Shown: positions 25,042-34,410, counted from the stretch's first letter. The stretch: DNA of 64,000 bases from an uncultured Lachnospiraceae bacterium (GCA_910585605.1 CAJUFL010000009.1:19355-83354); one strand, 5' to 3'. The notes: generated by a model not told the origin, from the letters alone. Made by a program: numbers and translations.

Positions 25042-26682
25042 TTAGGTCTCAATTTTTTCTACCTCCGTATATTCGCCATATATTTTGGTGCCGTCTTCAT
25101 TAAACCTGAAAGCCCTTACCCGCACATAATAGGTTCTACCGGCTGTCAGGCTCTCTACCGCTTTGTCTGCCGTTTCTACTTCCACTATCACCGTAGTCTT
25201 CTTATCAAAATTTTTATCCGTGGAATAACTGACTTCATATCCATCTGCCCCCTCTACCTCCTGTACAGATATCCGGATATCAGGATTTATGTTTAATTCC
25301 TCATCCACAAGTTCCGTTGTCTGCTCCGTATTGGGGATATTGAAAGAAAAACCATCCGGTTTTATCTTTGATATAGCAACTGCACCAGTCAGTGACAGCA
25401 CTAAAACAAGAAAAAATGTCATTGTCTTAACCGGTATTTTTATCTTGGTTTTATCCGGTACTTTTTCCTCTTCCACACTGTTGTCTTCCATGAAAGATTC
25501 CTCCGGTAATTCCTTTTGTTCTTCTGCCCCGCTTGATACTGTCTGCTCTTCTGTCTTCTGTTCCTCTGGTTCCGAATAATCTTCCTGTATTTCTATATCT
25601 CTAGGTTCTATATTTGTGACTTTATCTGCGGTTTCCGGAGCACTCTGTCCGGAACTGACAGCCTTTGGAACACTTTTCCGCTTTGTTTTTAATCTCTCCC
25701 CATTTAACAGGAAGGATATTCCCGGTGTCTTTTTGGTGCTGACATTCAGATACCCCTTCATAACTTCATGATACAAAGGGTCTGTCCCCTGGAACATATC
25801 CTTATGCCCGCTGATACAACCGCATTCATCACATTCAGACAGATACATTTCTTTCAGGCGTTCATATTCTTCAGCCTGGCAGAAGTTCATCCATAACCTG
25901 ACATTTTCACCAGCATACCGTAGGACGTTTAAAGCATCTGCCATCCGGTACGGCTTTCCATCTGTTATCACTATCTTAATCTTACATTGGTTAAACAGGT
26001 TCAGTTTTGCTGTCGTATATTTACCCATGTCGAGAATCACGAACCTCTTTTCTTGATCGATGTCCATATGTCGGTAATCCATACCGTTCCTTCTGTAATG
26101 ATTATCCTCTATCTTTTCGAATCCGTAAAAATCTGCCATTGCTGCCAGATCGCCTGATTCATTTGCTTCTACATAACAGACATTTTCTGTATATTTGTGG
26201 ATAAAATTTGCAAGTCCGATGGATATATGGGTTGCACCTGCCCCGCTGTTGGAAGACATGATTCCAATCCATGTCCCATTATAAACATCTTCTATCGGAA
26301 TCTTTTCCCCCTTTAGCAGGTATTCCAGACTGCTTTCCAGATTGTCCTGATATTTATATAAAATGGTTATATGATCTCTGTATATAACTTTCTGATATTC
26401 TCCCTCATCATCCTGCGGGTACTCTTCCTCCAACAGGATAAACTGCGTATCCCACATTGTCCGGGTTGTTTCCATCATATCTCTTAACTGCTGGCTGTTA
26501 TCTTTAATGCAACTTCTTTCAATCACAACATACCGCAGATCATGTATAATCTGAAGCCGCTCCGGAATAAATGTATTCAGACTTCCTTTTTCCATCACCT
26601 CTGTAAGCAGATCCCACTCATATTGTTCTGCCATTCTGTCCAATAGACCTTCTTTTTCTTTACTCGAAATATATATAATCAT
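25042..26682 (-). CDS. CpaE/MinD-like degenerate ATPase fused to a membrane helix and FN3 domain
   Basis: From the ATG at 26682 (GAGGTGAGG) the protein has 546 residues: a receiver-like N-terminal part (1-150), a MinD/CpaE-type domain (about 155-330), an acidic Pro/Glu linker (345-415), one membrane helix (about 420-440) and a C-terminal fibronectin type III-like domain outside the cell (about 460-545, ending YYVRVRAF, then YGEY). The P-loop reads SSNSGAGATH, so the catalytic Lys of KGGVGKT is missing. It lies at the promoter-distal end of the conjugation genes and may connect channel proteins to the outer surface. Confidence 0.7.
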   Translation of the reverse strand: MIIYISSKEKEGLLDRMAEQYEWDLLTEVMEKGSLNTFIPERLQIIHDLRYVVIERSCIKDNSQQLRDMMETTRTMWDTQFILLEEEYPQDDEGEYQKVIYRDHITILYKYQDNLESSLEYLLKGEKIPIEDVYNGTWIGIMSSNSGAGATHISIGLANFIHKYTENVCYVEANESGDLAAMADFYGFEKIEDNHYRRNGMDYRHMDIDQEKRFVILDMGKYTTAKLNLFNQCKIKIVITDGKPYRMADALNVLRYAGENVRLWMNFCQAEEYERLKEMYLSECDECGCISGHKDMFQGTDPLYHEVMKGYLNVSTKKTPGISFLLNGERLKTKRKSVPKAVSSGQSAPETADKVTNIEPRDIEIQEDYSEPEEQKTEEQTVSSGAEEQKELPEESFMEDNSVEEEKVPDKTKIKIPVKTMTFFLVLVLSLTGAVAISKIKPDGFSFNIPNTEQTTELVDEELNINPDIRISVQEVEGADGYEVSYSTDKNFDKKTTVIVEVETADKAVESLTAGRTYYVRVRAFRFNEDGTKIYGEYTEVEKIET

Positions 26683-26700
26683 GTACCTCACCTCTTTCAT

Positions 26701-26730
26701 GGAAAAGGCGGCCATACAAGACCGCCTTCT
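26701..26730 (-). terminator. Terminator-like hairpin after the VirB3-like gene
   Basis: AAGGCGG / CCGCCTT with an 8-9 base loop and two to four T residues on the minus strand, between the VirB3-like and CpaE-like genes. The weak T run suggests partial termination. Confidence 0.45.
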
Positions 26731-26733
26731 GCC

Positions 26734-27078
26734 CTATTCAATATTTTCCCATTCATTTTTTGCGATATATGGATAATACTTCTGGCTCCTCCTGAACTGG
26801 ATTTCCAGCTTGATAATGTCTACCGGTGACAGGTTAAGTTCACCCTTCACTTGGAGCATGACAGCTGTACTGACTCCTATCAAAAATATAAAAAACAATA
26901 TTGTTATATTATGGATACCCAATAGATAAATGACAGAATCCATAATCAGAAAAATGAATATTGACAATATCGCAGGCAACAATTCCTCTTTTCCAAACCC
27001 CGGAAAATATTCTTTTTTCATTTTTAGCCCTGATGGCATATATAATTCTCTTGTTTCTATTTCCTGTAATTTCTCCAT
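26734..27078 (-). CDS. PrgI/VirB3-like conjugation membrane protein
   Basis: The 114-residue protein has two membrane helices (about 35-52 and 57-75) and a soluble tail. The size, topology and position in the mating-channel operon fit VirB3/PrgI-type proteins, which link VirB4 to the membrane channel. A ribosome binding site GGAGAGG lies before the ATG. The family assignment rests on topology and context more than on motifs. Confidence 0.55.
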   Translation of the reverse strand: MEKLQEIETRELYMPSGLKMKKEYFPGFGKEELLPAILSIFIFLIMDSVIYLLGIHNITILFFIFLIGVSTAVMLQVKGELNLSPVDIIKLEIQFRRSQKYYPYIAKNEWENIE

Positions 27079-27093
27079 TATCCTACCTCTCCT

Positions 27094-27300
27094 TCAATAA
27101 TAATATCCCTTTATGAGATTGGCAATTGTCATCACTGTTTCAATCAGTATTAGTGCAATCAGGAGATTTTTAATTTTCTTGTTTCTCATAGTATGATCAT
27201 CTTCATTCAGTCCAGTTAGTATATAATACACAACTTTAACTGCTACTCCTGCTCCTGCCACGACCTGAATAACAACTATCAACTCTTTTATCTTTTCCAT
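27094..27300 (-). CDS. Small two-helix conjugation protein (68 aa)
   Basis: Two hydrophobic helices (about 6-28 and 46-64) are joined by the polar loop GLNEDDHTMRNKK. This is the topology of VirB2/TrbC-type pilin-like or Maff2-type proteins. It starts one base after the end of the VirB6-like gene (minus strand), so it is part of the channel operon. Confidence 0.5.
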   Translation of the reverse strand: MEKIKELIVVIQVVAGAGVAVKVVYYILTGLNEDDHTMRNKKIKNLLIALILIETVMTIANLIKGYYY

Positions 27301-27301
27301 A

Positions 27302-28141
27302 TTATCCTGCTTTCCTAAATGATCTTAAAATACTAAATGAATACAATGCCTGCTGAAACTTACCACCCCCGCCTGGATTTGTCATAATGAATTCCTGCAG
27401 GAATGCCGGAGCTTTCAATGCCATTGTTAGAAATGTAAATGCCCATATGTATGATAGCTGTGATATGGAATATATGCTAAGCTTATAACATACAAGCTGT
27501 ATGACCGCACCAAAGCATATCTGAAAAAACTTTTTACAGTATGGCTTAAAAACCCCTTCATCTGCATCCAGCAAACCCAATGCCGAAAAAGATATTCCCA
27601 CTCGGAGAATAACTAACTGGATAGCATTCAAAGCAAACAACACTGACAATACAATAGAAATAACGATAAATACAATCAGCATCAATATAGTCATTAAAGG
27701 CAACGAAGTAACCTTATAACAGGCATCTAATGCACTATCAAATTGAATTGGTTTCATTTTAATTGATTTTAAAATATTCAATGTAATTTCATTACCTATC
27801 GACATCATATATTTAAATAATAAACCAAAAGAAAGTGATATGAAAACAGCCTTTCCCAAATTCACTACATGAATGACAGGTTCTGCATCCTCATTTCCAT
27901 CTGCTCCAAGAATATATGTATTAAACAATTTCCATGCAAATTTCAAGCCGAGCAGAAAAAAGGCATAGGAAAATATTACATTTGATATCGGTGCTATATT
28001 TACTCCTGTCTTTTCCTGGAACACTGCTTCACAATTAAAAACTGTATTAAAATCCAGTACATCCAAAAAATAATTGGATACTCCTTCCCTTGAACTGTCC
28101 ACAAGATCAGACAAAATTCCTTTTAATAAATCAGCTCCCAT
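27302..28141 (-). CDS. VirB6/TrbL-like polytopic membrane protein
   Basis: The 279-residue protein has about six membrane helices, a cytoplasmic loop after residue 140 and a Gly/Pro-rich NPGGGGKF segment near the end. That layout is characteristic of TrbL/VirB6 channel proteins in Firmicutes ICEs. AAGGAGG precedes the ATG. It should form the inner-membrane pore of the mating channel. Confidence 0.72.
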   Translation of the reverse strand: MGADLLKGILSDLVDSSREGVSNYFLDVLDFNTVFNCEAVFQEKTGVNIAPISNVIFSYAFFLLGLKFAWKLFNTYILGADGNEDAEPVIHVVNLGKAVFISLSFGLLFKYMMSIGNEITLNILKSIKMKPIQFDSALDACYKVTSLPLMTILMLIVFIVISIVLSVLFALNAIQLVILRVGISFSALGLLDADEGVFKPYCKKFFQICFGAVIQLVCYKLSIYSISQLSYIWAFTFLTMALKAPAFLQEFIMTNPGGGGKFQQALYSFSILRSFRKAG

Positions 28142-28150
28142 ACTTCCTCC

Positions 28151-28516
28151 TTATGAATTAATCGAAATCCCATAATACCCGCCAATAATTCCAAAGAGCG
28201 TTCCTATCGTTTCGGCAATAATAAGTCCAATAACAGCCCCCTTTTGCTTTTTAGTAAATCTTCCTTCGTCAGTATCTTCACCCATTCTCTTCTGTATTTC
28301 CCACACCAGCCAGAGAACCAGCACAACAGCTGCTGCAACTCCCTGACCCACTGATAAAAGATCTTTCATCATTCTCTTCGTTCCTGTTTCATATATACTG
28401 CCTTTAAACCCAGTCGCATATGCATTTGTTCCACTAGCTGCCAGAATATATAAAAACATCCATATCTGAAACATTCCTGCCATTTTTCTTTTTACATTTT
28501 CCTTAATCTTTTTCAC
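28151..28516 (-). CDS. VirB2-like pilin or channel protein (GTG start)
   Basis: The best ribosome binding site (AAGGAGGAAGATATT) sits before a GTG at 28516, giving 121 residues; an ATG further upstream at 28585 overlaps the VirD4 end and lacks a site. The protein has a signal-like N terminus (FQIWMFLYILAASGTNAYA) and two later hydrophobic helices joined by a charged loop (KRMGEDTDEGRFTKKQ), the VirB2/TrbC topology. It lies between VirD4 and the VirB6-like gene. Confidence 0.6.
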   Translation of the reverse strand: MKKIKENVKRKMAGMFQIWMFLYILAASGTNAYATGFKGSIYETGTKRMMKDLLSVGQGVAAAVVLVLWLVWEIQKRMGEDTDEGRFTKKQKGAVIGLIIAETIGTLFGIIGGYYGISINS

Positions 28517-28565
28517 AATATCTTCCTCCTTGCTATTTAATATCTTCCTGTCCATTTGCAGGACA

Positions 28566-30593
28566 TTAATCATCATCCATATCATACATTCCCATCTCTT
28601 CTAACATCTGTTCTTCTGCCTCTGCCATCTGTCTTGCAGCCTGTTCAGCGGCTTCCTTTGCCTGCTTTTCTTTCTCTTTTCGCTTAATCTGATCCTGTAT
28701 GACATCCCATATCCCCCACAATTCTATTTTTTGTGATATATCATGCTTCCTCCTCTGTTTCTGACGCTCCATACGCAGACTCCTGTTATGTGCCTCATCA
28801 CCCATGCCAAACAACGTGTTAAAGTACCACTGGCTTAAATCCGGGGCATACATTACTGCCGGATGATTTCTGGAAGTCACCAGAGTATATGGTCTTTTTA
28901 TCTTTTTTACTTCATCCGGTGTCAGCAACTCCCGACCAATCAGATTATTGGAAGATCCTGTCGAAGTCACCCTGCTTCCGGAGCTGTTAGAGTTCATGCT
29001 GGTATTGTAAGACATGGTCGTATATTTTCCCAGCTTGTCGCTGATTTCCTTTAATGTTTCATTATCATCGCTCTGTAAATATACCCATGTTTCACAGTTT
29101 CCATTTATGATACGCAGACCTGTTTTCTCATACTTCTTTTCCATCTGTGCCTGCCCCTGAATATACAGTAAAAAGCGGATACCTTTGCCCCCGCCTACCG
29201 TCAGCATTTGTTCACAATTAGTAAGCTGCGAAAAGTTTCCAAACTCATCTGCTACTACATTTACTCTCCTTTCTAGCCTTCCACCTCGTTTCTTCGCTTC
29301 TTTTGACAGAATCGTGTATGCCTGCGATACGAACAGCGTCGCAAGCGGATGGTATGTTGTCCTGTCATCCGGCAGGATTAGAAATACCGCCATCTTTTTC
29401 CTCCCCATATCAGCCGGATCAAAACCGGATGCAGAAGACATATTTGCTATATAGGGATTCGTAAACATTTTCAGTGTCATGACTGCGGACGTATAAAAAG
29501 AACTTCTGGTTCTACTCGGTGCGATATCCGATACTCCCAAAAGTCCTTTTGCCGGATGATCATCTGTCAGGGTGTTCACATAGACACTAAGTGGTAGTAT
29601 CTGCTTCTTTCCAACTGTGATCGGCTTACACATATAAATCAGAAAATAATACACATTTGCAAGGTTCCTGAACTGTCTGGTTCCCGCTTCCCTGTTATCA
29701 TAGACAACTGCCATAATGGACGCCGCTATCATGGATGCTTCACCGTCATTCCAGATTTTTTCCCCTTTTGCTTCTCCTACCAGCTGAGAGGTCAGATCCC
29801 ATGCAGCATCTATTGCAGCCGGAATATCCCCTGTATCTACAAAGTCGATGACTACCTGTAGGTAATTCCAGAGATCGGAATACAGCGGCTCATCATAATT
29901 TATCTCATATACCTCATACCCAAGACTTTTCAGATAGGGTTTCGTATAATCTGCCAGCTCCCCTTTTACATCCGTTGCAATAATGGATTCTCCTGCCAGT
30001 CCCAGCAGACCGATTGTCTCTAATACACTGCACCGTGTCTTTCCGGATCTTGTCGCACCGATACATAGCACATGGGTATCCGTATCAATGTAGTATATCT
30101 TTTCTCCTTTAGCAGTATCCATTTTTCCCAGGACAAAACCACCGGAAGGGACTTCAAATTCATGGATATCCTTTTCCAGTATTTCCCTTTCCAGTATTTC
30201 CTTCGGAAGAAACTGGCTCTTAAATGCTTTGTCAAATTCCTTTTTCCTAAGCCACCTTGCACTGCCACACTGGTTCTGCCCTGCCGGAGCAGGCGTATAT
30301 ATATCAGGTGTGACTTCTACCAGCTTTGATCTGTAACTTGGTTTATTCATCACCATGTACAGATATAGTGCAGCTTCCAGTGCCACTACACAAAAAAGAA
30401 TTTTCACTTTGCTCTCTGTCATGATCACCTCCTTGATTACTTTCAAACCAAATATAAACTCTGTTGCTTTTATCGTTCTGGTCAGTACTGCTGTGATATA
30501 AATATTCGTATAGACTGCCAGCCATATTAAAAAAAGCAGTATGAGAAGAATTGACTTATCCTTCTTTACTGCTTCCAAAATCCTTTTTATCAT
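28566..30593 (-). CDS. virD4: VirD4/TraG-type coupling protein
   Basis: The 675-residue ATPase recruits the relaxosome and protein substrates to the channel. It has two N-terminal membrane helices (about 12-32 and 63-82), Walker A GATRSGKT (179-186), Walker B-like VNVVADEFGNF and the later IQGQAQ motif of the family. An acidic, coiled-coil C-terminal tail (about 620-675, Ala/Glu/Gln-rich, ending MYDMDDD) may bind substrates. The start follows the relaxase stop by a few bases. It is the presumed reader of the shared C-terminal tails discussed in the findings. Confidence 0.92.
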   Translation of the reverse strand: MIKRILEAVKKDKSILLILLFLIWLAVYTNIYITAVLTRTIKATEFIFGLKVIKEVIMTESKVKILFCVVALEAALYLYMVMNKPSYRSKLVEVTPDIYTPAPAGQNQCGSARWLRKKEFDKAFKSQFLPKEILEREILEKDIHEFEVPSGGFVLGKMDTAKGEKIYYIDTDTHVLCIGATRSGKTRCSVLETIGLLGLAGESIIATDVKGELADYTKPYLKSLGYEVYEINYDEPLYSDLWNYLQVVIDFVDTGDIPAAIDAAWDLTSQLVGEAKGEKIWNDGEASMIAASIMAVVYDNREAGTRQFRNLANVYYFLIYMCKPITVGKKQILPLSVYVNTLTDDHPAKGLLGVSDIAPSRTRSSFYTSAVMTLKMFTNPYIANMSSASGFDPADMGRKKMAVFLILPDDRTTYHPLATLFVSQAYTILSKEAKKRGGRLERRVNVVADEFGNFSQLTNCEQMLTVGGGKGIRFLLYIQGQAQMEKKYEKTGLRIINGNCETWVYLQSDDNETLKEISDKLGKYTTMSYNTSMNSNSSGSRVTSTGSSNNLIGRELLTPDEVKKIKRPYTLVTSRNHPAVMYAPDLSQWYFNTLFGMGDEAHNRSLRMERQKQRRKHDISQKIELWGIWDVIQDQIKRKEKEKQAKEAAEQAARQMAEAEEQMLEEMGMYDMDDD

Positions 30594-30597
30594 ATTG

Positions 30598-31620
30598 TCA
30601 CCGTTCCCAATCAAGACCACGTCCTTTCTCTGCTTCCTTCGCAAGCTCCCTTCTGGCAGCCGCCGAGGAATAATCTTTTTCTATCTGCTGTAATGGATAT
30701 CTGGTTCCTGTGCTTTTGCTGATACTGTTTGCCAGCCGCAGGATTCCGTATGCCGTATCCATTGCATTTTCTACTTCCTGTTTCCGTTCCATTTCCCGGT
30801 ACTGTGCATTCAATATAAACCTCTTTTCCATCGCCTCCTTCGAAAACTTTTCCTGCGGATACAATTTTTTATTTCTGAGCTTATGACCATCTGGGTCGGT
30901 AAAGGTGACATACTTTCTAGTATCACTCCAATCTACCTGATACCCAAGCCGGTTCATTGCTTTTATAAACTCCTCTTTACTTGTCGCAAGCTCCATACAC
31001 GTTTTCACTGCCAGGTATGTTTCATATTTCCATGAAGTTCCTTGTTGCTCCATCCGGATCTGATGCTGTGACTTATACGATTCTTCCTCCTTTTTCCTTG
31101 TTTTTTGTGTGATGTGCAGTCCATACTCCCGCAGGATGGAATCTGAATAATCTTTCAATTCCTGAAGCTGTTTTGTAGAAAGCTCCCATTTATGCCCATC
31201 TTCCAGATTTACCGAGTTAACCACAAAATGCGTATGCAGCTTGCCTGTATCCAGATGGGTTGCATATACGACCTGAAATCCTTCAAAAAAACGGTGCTGT
31301 GCCAGTTTCCCTGCTATCTCATGTGCAATCTCTGGTGACGTTTCACCCTCTACCAGATTCTGTGAGAAATGGATCAGCATCCTGTTTTTTCCATCCTCCT
31401 GTGCTTTATCATACATTTCTTTGCATAAGACCATTTCTTCATAGGCTGTGGCAGCATTGCAGTTCAGCGAACTGATCAGCCACGGCTTTGTTTTCTCTTC
31501 ACTGGTTTGATAATCAAGAACCCCCTTTAGGGACTCCAGCGTATGGTATCCACGGTATCCGGCACCGGCTTTTGTCTTGCTCTTTCCATCAAAAAATGTT
31601 ATTGTTCCGATGACTGCCAC
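30598..31620 (-). CDS. Conjugative relaxase (MOBP-like, VirD2/MobA type)
   Basis: The 340-residue protein carries the HUH metal site: His122, then LHTHFVV with His129 and His131. A Tyr candidate lies at about residue 37 (DYQTS). It should nick oriT and lead the strand into the recipient. The start is GTG at 31620, two bases after the MobC-like gene, with its ribosome binding site inside that gene (AAAGGG). It is shorter than many relaxases and lacks a helicase domain. Confidence 0.88.
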   Translation of the reverse strand: MAVIGTITFFDGKSKTKAGAGYRGYHTLESLKGVLDYQTSEEKTKPWLISSLNCNAATAYEEMVLCKEMYDKAQEDGKNRMLIHFSQNLVEGETSPEIAHEIAGKLAQHRFFEGFQVVYATHLDTGKLHTHFVVNSVNLEDGHKWELSTKQLQELKDYSDSILREYGLHITQKTRKKEEESYKSQHQIRMEQQGTSWKYETYLAVKTCMELATSKEEFIKAMNRLGYQVDWSDTRKYVTFTDPDGHKLRNKKLYPQEKFSKEAMEKRFILNAQYREMERKQEVENAMDTAYGILRLANSISKSTGTRYPLQQIEKDYSSAAARRELAKEAEKGRGLDWER

Positions 31621-31622
31621 CC

Positions 31623-32114
31623 TTACCCTTTCTTATTTAATTTCACAAGCTGTTGTAATATCTGTTTTAATGTATCGTTTGTGGAAAACAGGTCAACTTC
31701 CTTAATCTTTCCCTGATGTGCCAGAATCGTCAGCTGGTTTACATTGACACCCAGCTTCGCAACCTGCTTCGCCATCTCTTTCATACCAGGTATGATGCGG
31801 ATTTCATTTCCGCTGGCACTTCTCCTTATATATTCCGATACGGAACAGCCTGCCTCTTCCGCTTTGTCCGCATAATATTTCAGCTCTTCCTCCGATAAAC
31901 GGATATGAATATCTCTGTTCCTGCTGCTGTCTGTCCTCTGTAACGATTCTTTCCTCACATCTGTTATCTCCGTTACGGTATAATCTGAAGCGGCAAGTAT
32001 GACTTCCCTGGCATATTCAGACAACTGCTTTCCGGCAGCTTCTGCTGCCTTCTCTATCACCTTCTTTTCCTCCGGTAGCACTCTGAAATGAATATCTGCT
32101 TTTTTTGTATTCAA
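31623..32114 (-). CDS. mobC: MobC-like relaxosome accessory protein
   Basis: The 163-residue protein has two similar ribbon-helix-helix-like units (about 5-45 and 66-105: DIHFRVLPEEKKVIEKAAEA and DIHIRLSEEELKYYADKAEE) and the MobC end GVNVNQLTILAHQG. It should bind oriT and help the relaxase nick. The start is TTG at 32114 with GGAGGTG upstream; the nearby ATG is out of frame. It is directly upstream of the relaxase. Confidence 0.82.
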   Translation of the reverse strand: MNTKKADIHFRVLPEEKKVIEKAAEAAGKQLSEYAREVILAASDYTVTEITDVRKESLQRTDSSRNRDIHIRLSEEELKYYADKAEEAGCSVSEYIRRSASGNEIRIIPGMKEMAKQVAKLGVNVNQLTILAHQGKIKEVDLFSTNDTLKQILQQLVKLNKKG

Positions 32115-32133
32115 CGGTTCGCATCACCTCCTT

Positions 32134-32155
32134 ATATCAAACCAGCTTTTGATAT
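32134..32155. promoter_or_regulatory. Inverted repeat at the mobC ribosome binding site
   Basis: ATATCAAA (32134-32141) and TTTGATAT (32148-32155) form a perfect 8-base inverted repeat just upstream of the mobC ribosome binding site. A dimeric RHH protein such as MobC could bind it for autoregulation; it could also be part of oriT. Confidence 0.4.
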
Positions 32156-32162
32156 CGACAAA

Positions 32163-32414
32163 TTATTTATAATCCCAATCCTTCTTATATCCACGTACAC
32201 TGATATGCCAGCCTTTTCCATGATAAATATTCGGATTATCGTCACCAGGTCTTTTATCTAGAAATTCTATGTAGACAAAATCACAACCTAAATGTTTTAC
32301 TACAACTGCATCATATTTTTTCTCTTCATAATAAAATACAACTTCTGTTCCAATGAAAGGCCTTTCCTCTGGATCCTGCACTAATTCATCAAACATTGTT
32401 ATTTGTCCATTCAT
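32163..32414 (-). CDS. Small protein upstream of mobC (83 aa)
   Basis: A soluble protein (MNGQITMFDELVQDPEERPF) with a small beta-rich core (GTEVVFYYEEKKYDAVVVKH). GGAGG precedes the ATG. No family recognised. It lies between the structured oriT candidate and mobC, so it may take part in relaxosome function or simply be cargo. Confidence 0.6.
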   Translation of the reverse strand: MNGQITMFDELVQDPEERPFIGTEVVFYYEEKKYDAVVVKHLGCDFVYIEFLDKRPGDDNPNIYHGKGWHISVRGYKKDWDYK

Positions 32415-32439
32415 TTTTTCCTCCTATCCATTTATATCA

Positions 32440-32582
32440 CTACAGAGGGTTTGGGACACCTCCCAAGTATTGAGGTCCAGGTGGAACACCCTGGCAAGCT
32501 GTTTGCGGGGACATTCGTGGCACGAATGTATCCACAAACAGGAAGCTTGCCCCTGAGTGCTCCGCACTCCCGGTTTTTTTGA
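32440..32582. other. GC-rich structured segment, candidate oriT or structured RNA
   Basis: This non-coding stretch contains consecutive hairpins: CCAGGTG/CACCCTGG at about 32478; a long imperfect palindrome (about 32492-32550, arms with AAGCT, GTTTG, ACATTCGT / ACGAATGT, CAAAC, AAGCTTGCC); and GAGTGC/GCACTC (about 32556) followed by CCCGGTTTTTTT. Open frames here are chance products of the palindromes. Position between the primase and the mobC-relaxase genes, and strong dyad symmetry, suit an oriT. The poly-T end on the plus strand also suits a structured RNA. Confidence 0.45.
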
Positions 32583-32611
32583 AGGAAAAACCTGTTGCAG
32601 TACCTGACTCT

Positions 32612-34384
32612 TTACATTTCCATCCCAACAGCAGTTTCCATTTGTGATATATTTCCTAACGTCTGCTCTAAAACTGGTTCCAAACGATTCATTTCTGCAA
32701 GATCTTCTGTAAATCTGCATAGCTTCGGCTTTTCCCTATAACACTCCATCTTATGACCAAAAGCCTTTATGATATCATTAGCCCTTTGTATTCCTTCGGC
32801 AGTCCTGCCAGTACATATCCATAATTTTTTAATATCCGGATTGTTCTCCACAACTGCCTGCACCTGGCCGGTATCCCGATATGCCAGATAATATTCATCC
32901 GGTTCATAATCCATATTAAATTCAGCCTTGTAATTTCTTACACTGATATCCCGATATGCCTGTATATCCTCCTTATCATCGCATAGGACTAAAATCTCGC
33001 ATGATCCCTTAATGGAAAAATCCTCCGGAACCTTTTCCTGTCTCTGCTGTACATCCGGCTGATCTGGTTCCTGCTGCTCCTTTGTGATCTTTTCCTGCTG
33101 TTCCACGGAAGACTGTTCCCGTATCTCCTTTTTATCCTGACTGCGTTCCTGTACCCTGTAAGCTACCAGGTCTTCATTAAAATCCTTATGTGTCGGACGG
33201 TGTCTGGTTACTTTATATTCATTTCCATACTTTTCATAAATGGAACGTGCAGCTCTCTCTCCGGCTGGTAATTTAAAAAAATGCTCGTTATATAAATCCC
33301 TTCCTAATATTTTTTTTCCAATACCCTTGTCATAATCACCCATGGATTCATACAGTATATATTCCTGTTCTCCATCAATTTCAACAGTATATGTGCCCTC
33401 ATCTGACATTATCAGCTGATCTTTAGTAAATGCAACATACTTTACGGAAACTTCCTCATTTCTGGCAATAAATCTTGAATAATCAGAATATGTTCGGAAT
33501 AAAACACTGTCATCCATTTCCTTTGCCTTATTTACCTTTTCAATATGCATTATTTTTTCCTTCAGATTTTCTTCTGCCCCCCAGACAGGATTCAGATACG
33601 GATCGTTGTCTGTGCACACCCTTATCTTTTCAATATCCTTATGATCTTCCAGAAACTGTTCCAATGCCTTACTCGCTACACCACCTAATGCAACATAAGA
33701 ATCCTTTATCTCTTTTCCATAAATTTTCTGAAGGCTCATATATGACAGAACATCTATCGGAGCCTCCAATACATTTAACGTTCTGGATGTACCGGATATA
33801 GAAAAAGAAAACGCTTTCTGGCTGCCTGGCACGTCCTGCTTAAAGGCTTTGCCGTATGTATTGGTAGATCTCACAGAAGCATGCTTTGCTATTCCTTCCT
33901 TATCCCTTCCTACAAAAACACAGCTTTTTTGTGTATTCTCATAGACATATCCCTTATCCACCATTTCTTTCAATATCCCAGAATCAATTCCCCGGGTCTT
34001 TGTAAGATATGCAAACACATGGCGGTATGTATCATTCTTGTCCGGGAGGTGGAACTCCCTAGGTGGCTCAGGTTCCGGTTTCCAATCCTGTGAATGCCGT
34101 ATTGGCTCCATATCTTCGCCTAATAGCGTCTTGACTGCTTCCACCCATGTTTTATTTTCCAGCTTCATGCACAGACTAATTGCTCCTTTCCCTCCTGTAT
34201 CCTGTGTCTCCCAGTGCCATGTATTGGCTCCCCTGTGAAAATACAATCCGCCCATATTTTGTGCCTTATACCACAAGCCACTTTTTTTAATTCCAATCCC
34301 CTGGCTTCTGGCATATTCCACAACGTCAACCCTACCAGCACGTTCAATCTGTTCATCAGTAAATCTTTTCAACTGTCCCGCCAT
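32612..34384 (-). CDS. DUF3991/Toprim primase-like protein
   Basis: The 590-residue protein begins with a zinc-finger-like DUF3991 region (about 10-80, GLYFHRGANTWHW, TGGKGAISLCM). A Toprim domain follows (about 195-290; NVLEAPIDVLSYM with the catalytic Glu, CTDNDPYLNP with the DxD). The rest is variable, charged and Gln-rich, and the end is METAVGMEM. Such proteins are thought to prime DNA synthesis on the transferred strand. GGAGG precedes the ATG. The GMEM end relates it to the shared-tail group, though weakly. Confidence 0.82.
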   Translation of the reverse strand: MAGQLKRFTDEQIERAGRVDVVEYARSQGIGIKKSGLWYKAQNMGGLYFHRGANTWHWETQDTGGKGAISLCMKLENKTWVEAVKTLLGEDMEPIRHSQDWKPEPEPPREFHLPDKNDTYRHVFAYLTKTRGIDSGILKEMVDKGYVYENTQKSCVFVGRDKEGIAKHASVRSTNTYGKAFKQDVPGSQKAFSFSISGTSRTLNVLEAPIDVLSYMSLQKIYGKEIKDSYVALGGVASKALEQFLEDHKDIEKIRVCTDNDPYLNPVWGAEENLKEKIMHIEKVNKAKEMDDSVLFRTYSDYSRFIARNEEVSVKYVAFTKDQLIMSDEGTYTVEIDGEQEYILYESMGDYDKGIGKKILGRDLYNEHFFKLPAGERAARSIYEKYGNEYKVTRHRPTHKDFNEDLVAYRVQERSQDKKEIREQSSVEQQEKITKEQQEPDQPDVQQRQEKVPEDFSIKGSCEILVLCDDKEDIQAYRDISVRNYKAEFNMDYEPDEYYLAYRDTGQVQAVVENNPDIKKLWICTGRTAEGIQRANDIIKAFGHKMECYREKPKLCRFTEDLAEMNRLEPVLEQTLGNISQMETAVGMEM

Positions 34385-34410
34385 ATTAAAACGCCTCCTT
34401 CCTTTACAAT

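Noticed and set aside
32424..32720. Two overlapping minus-strand frames (98 and 62 codons) in the structured segment
   Set aside because: They read through palindromes in two frames with repeated Cys/His by chance and overlap the primase end.
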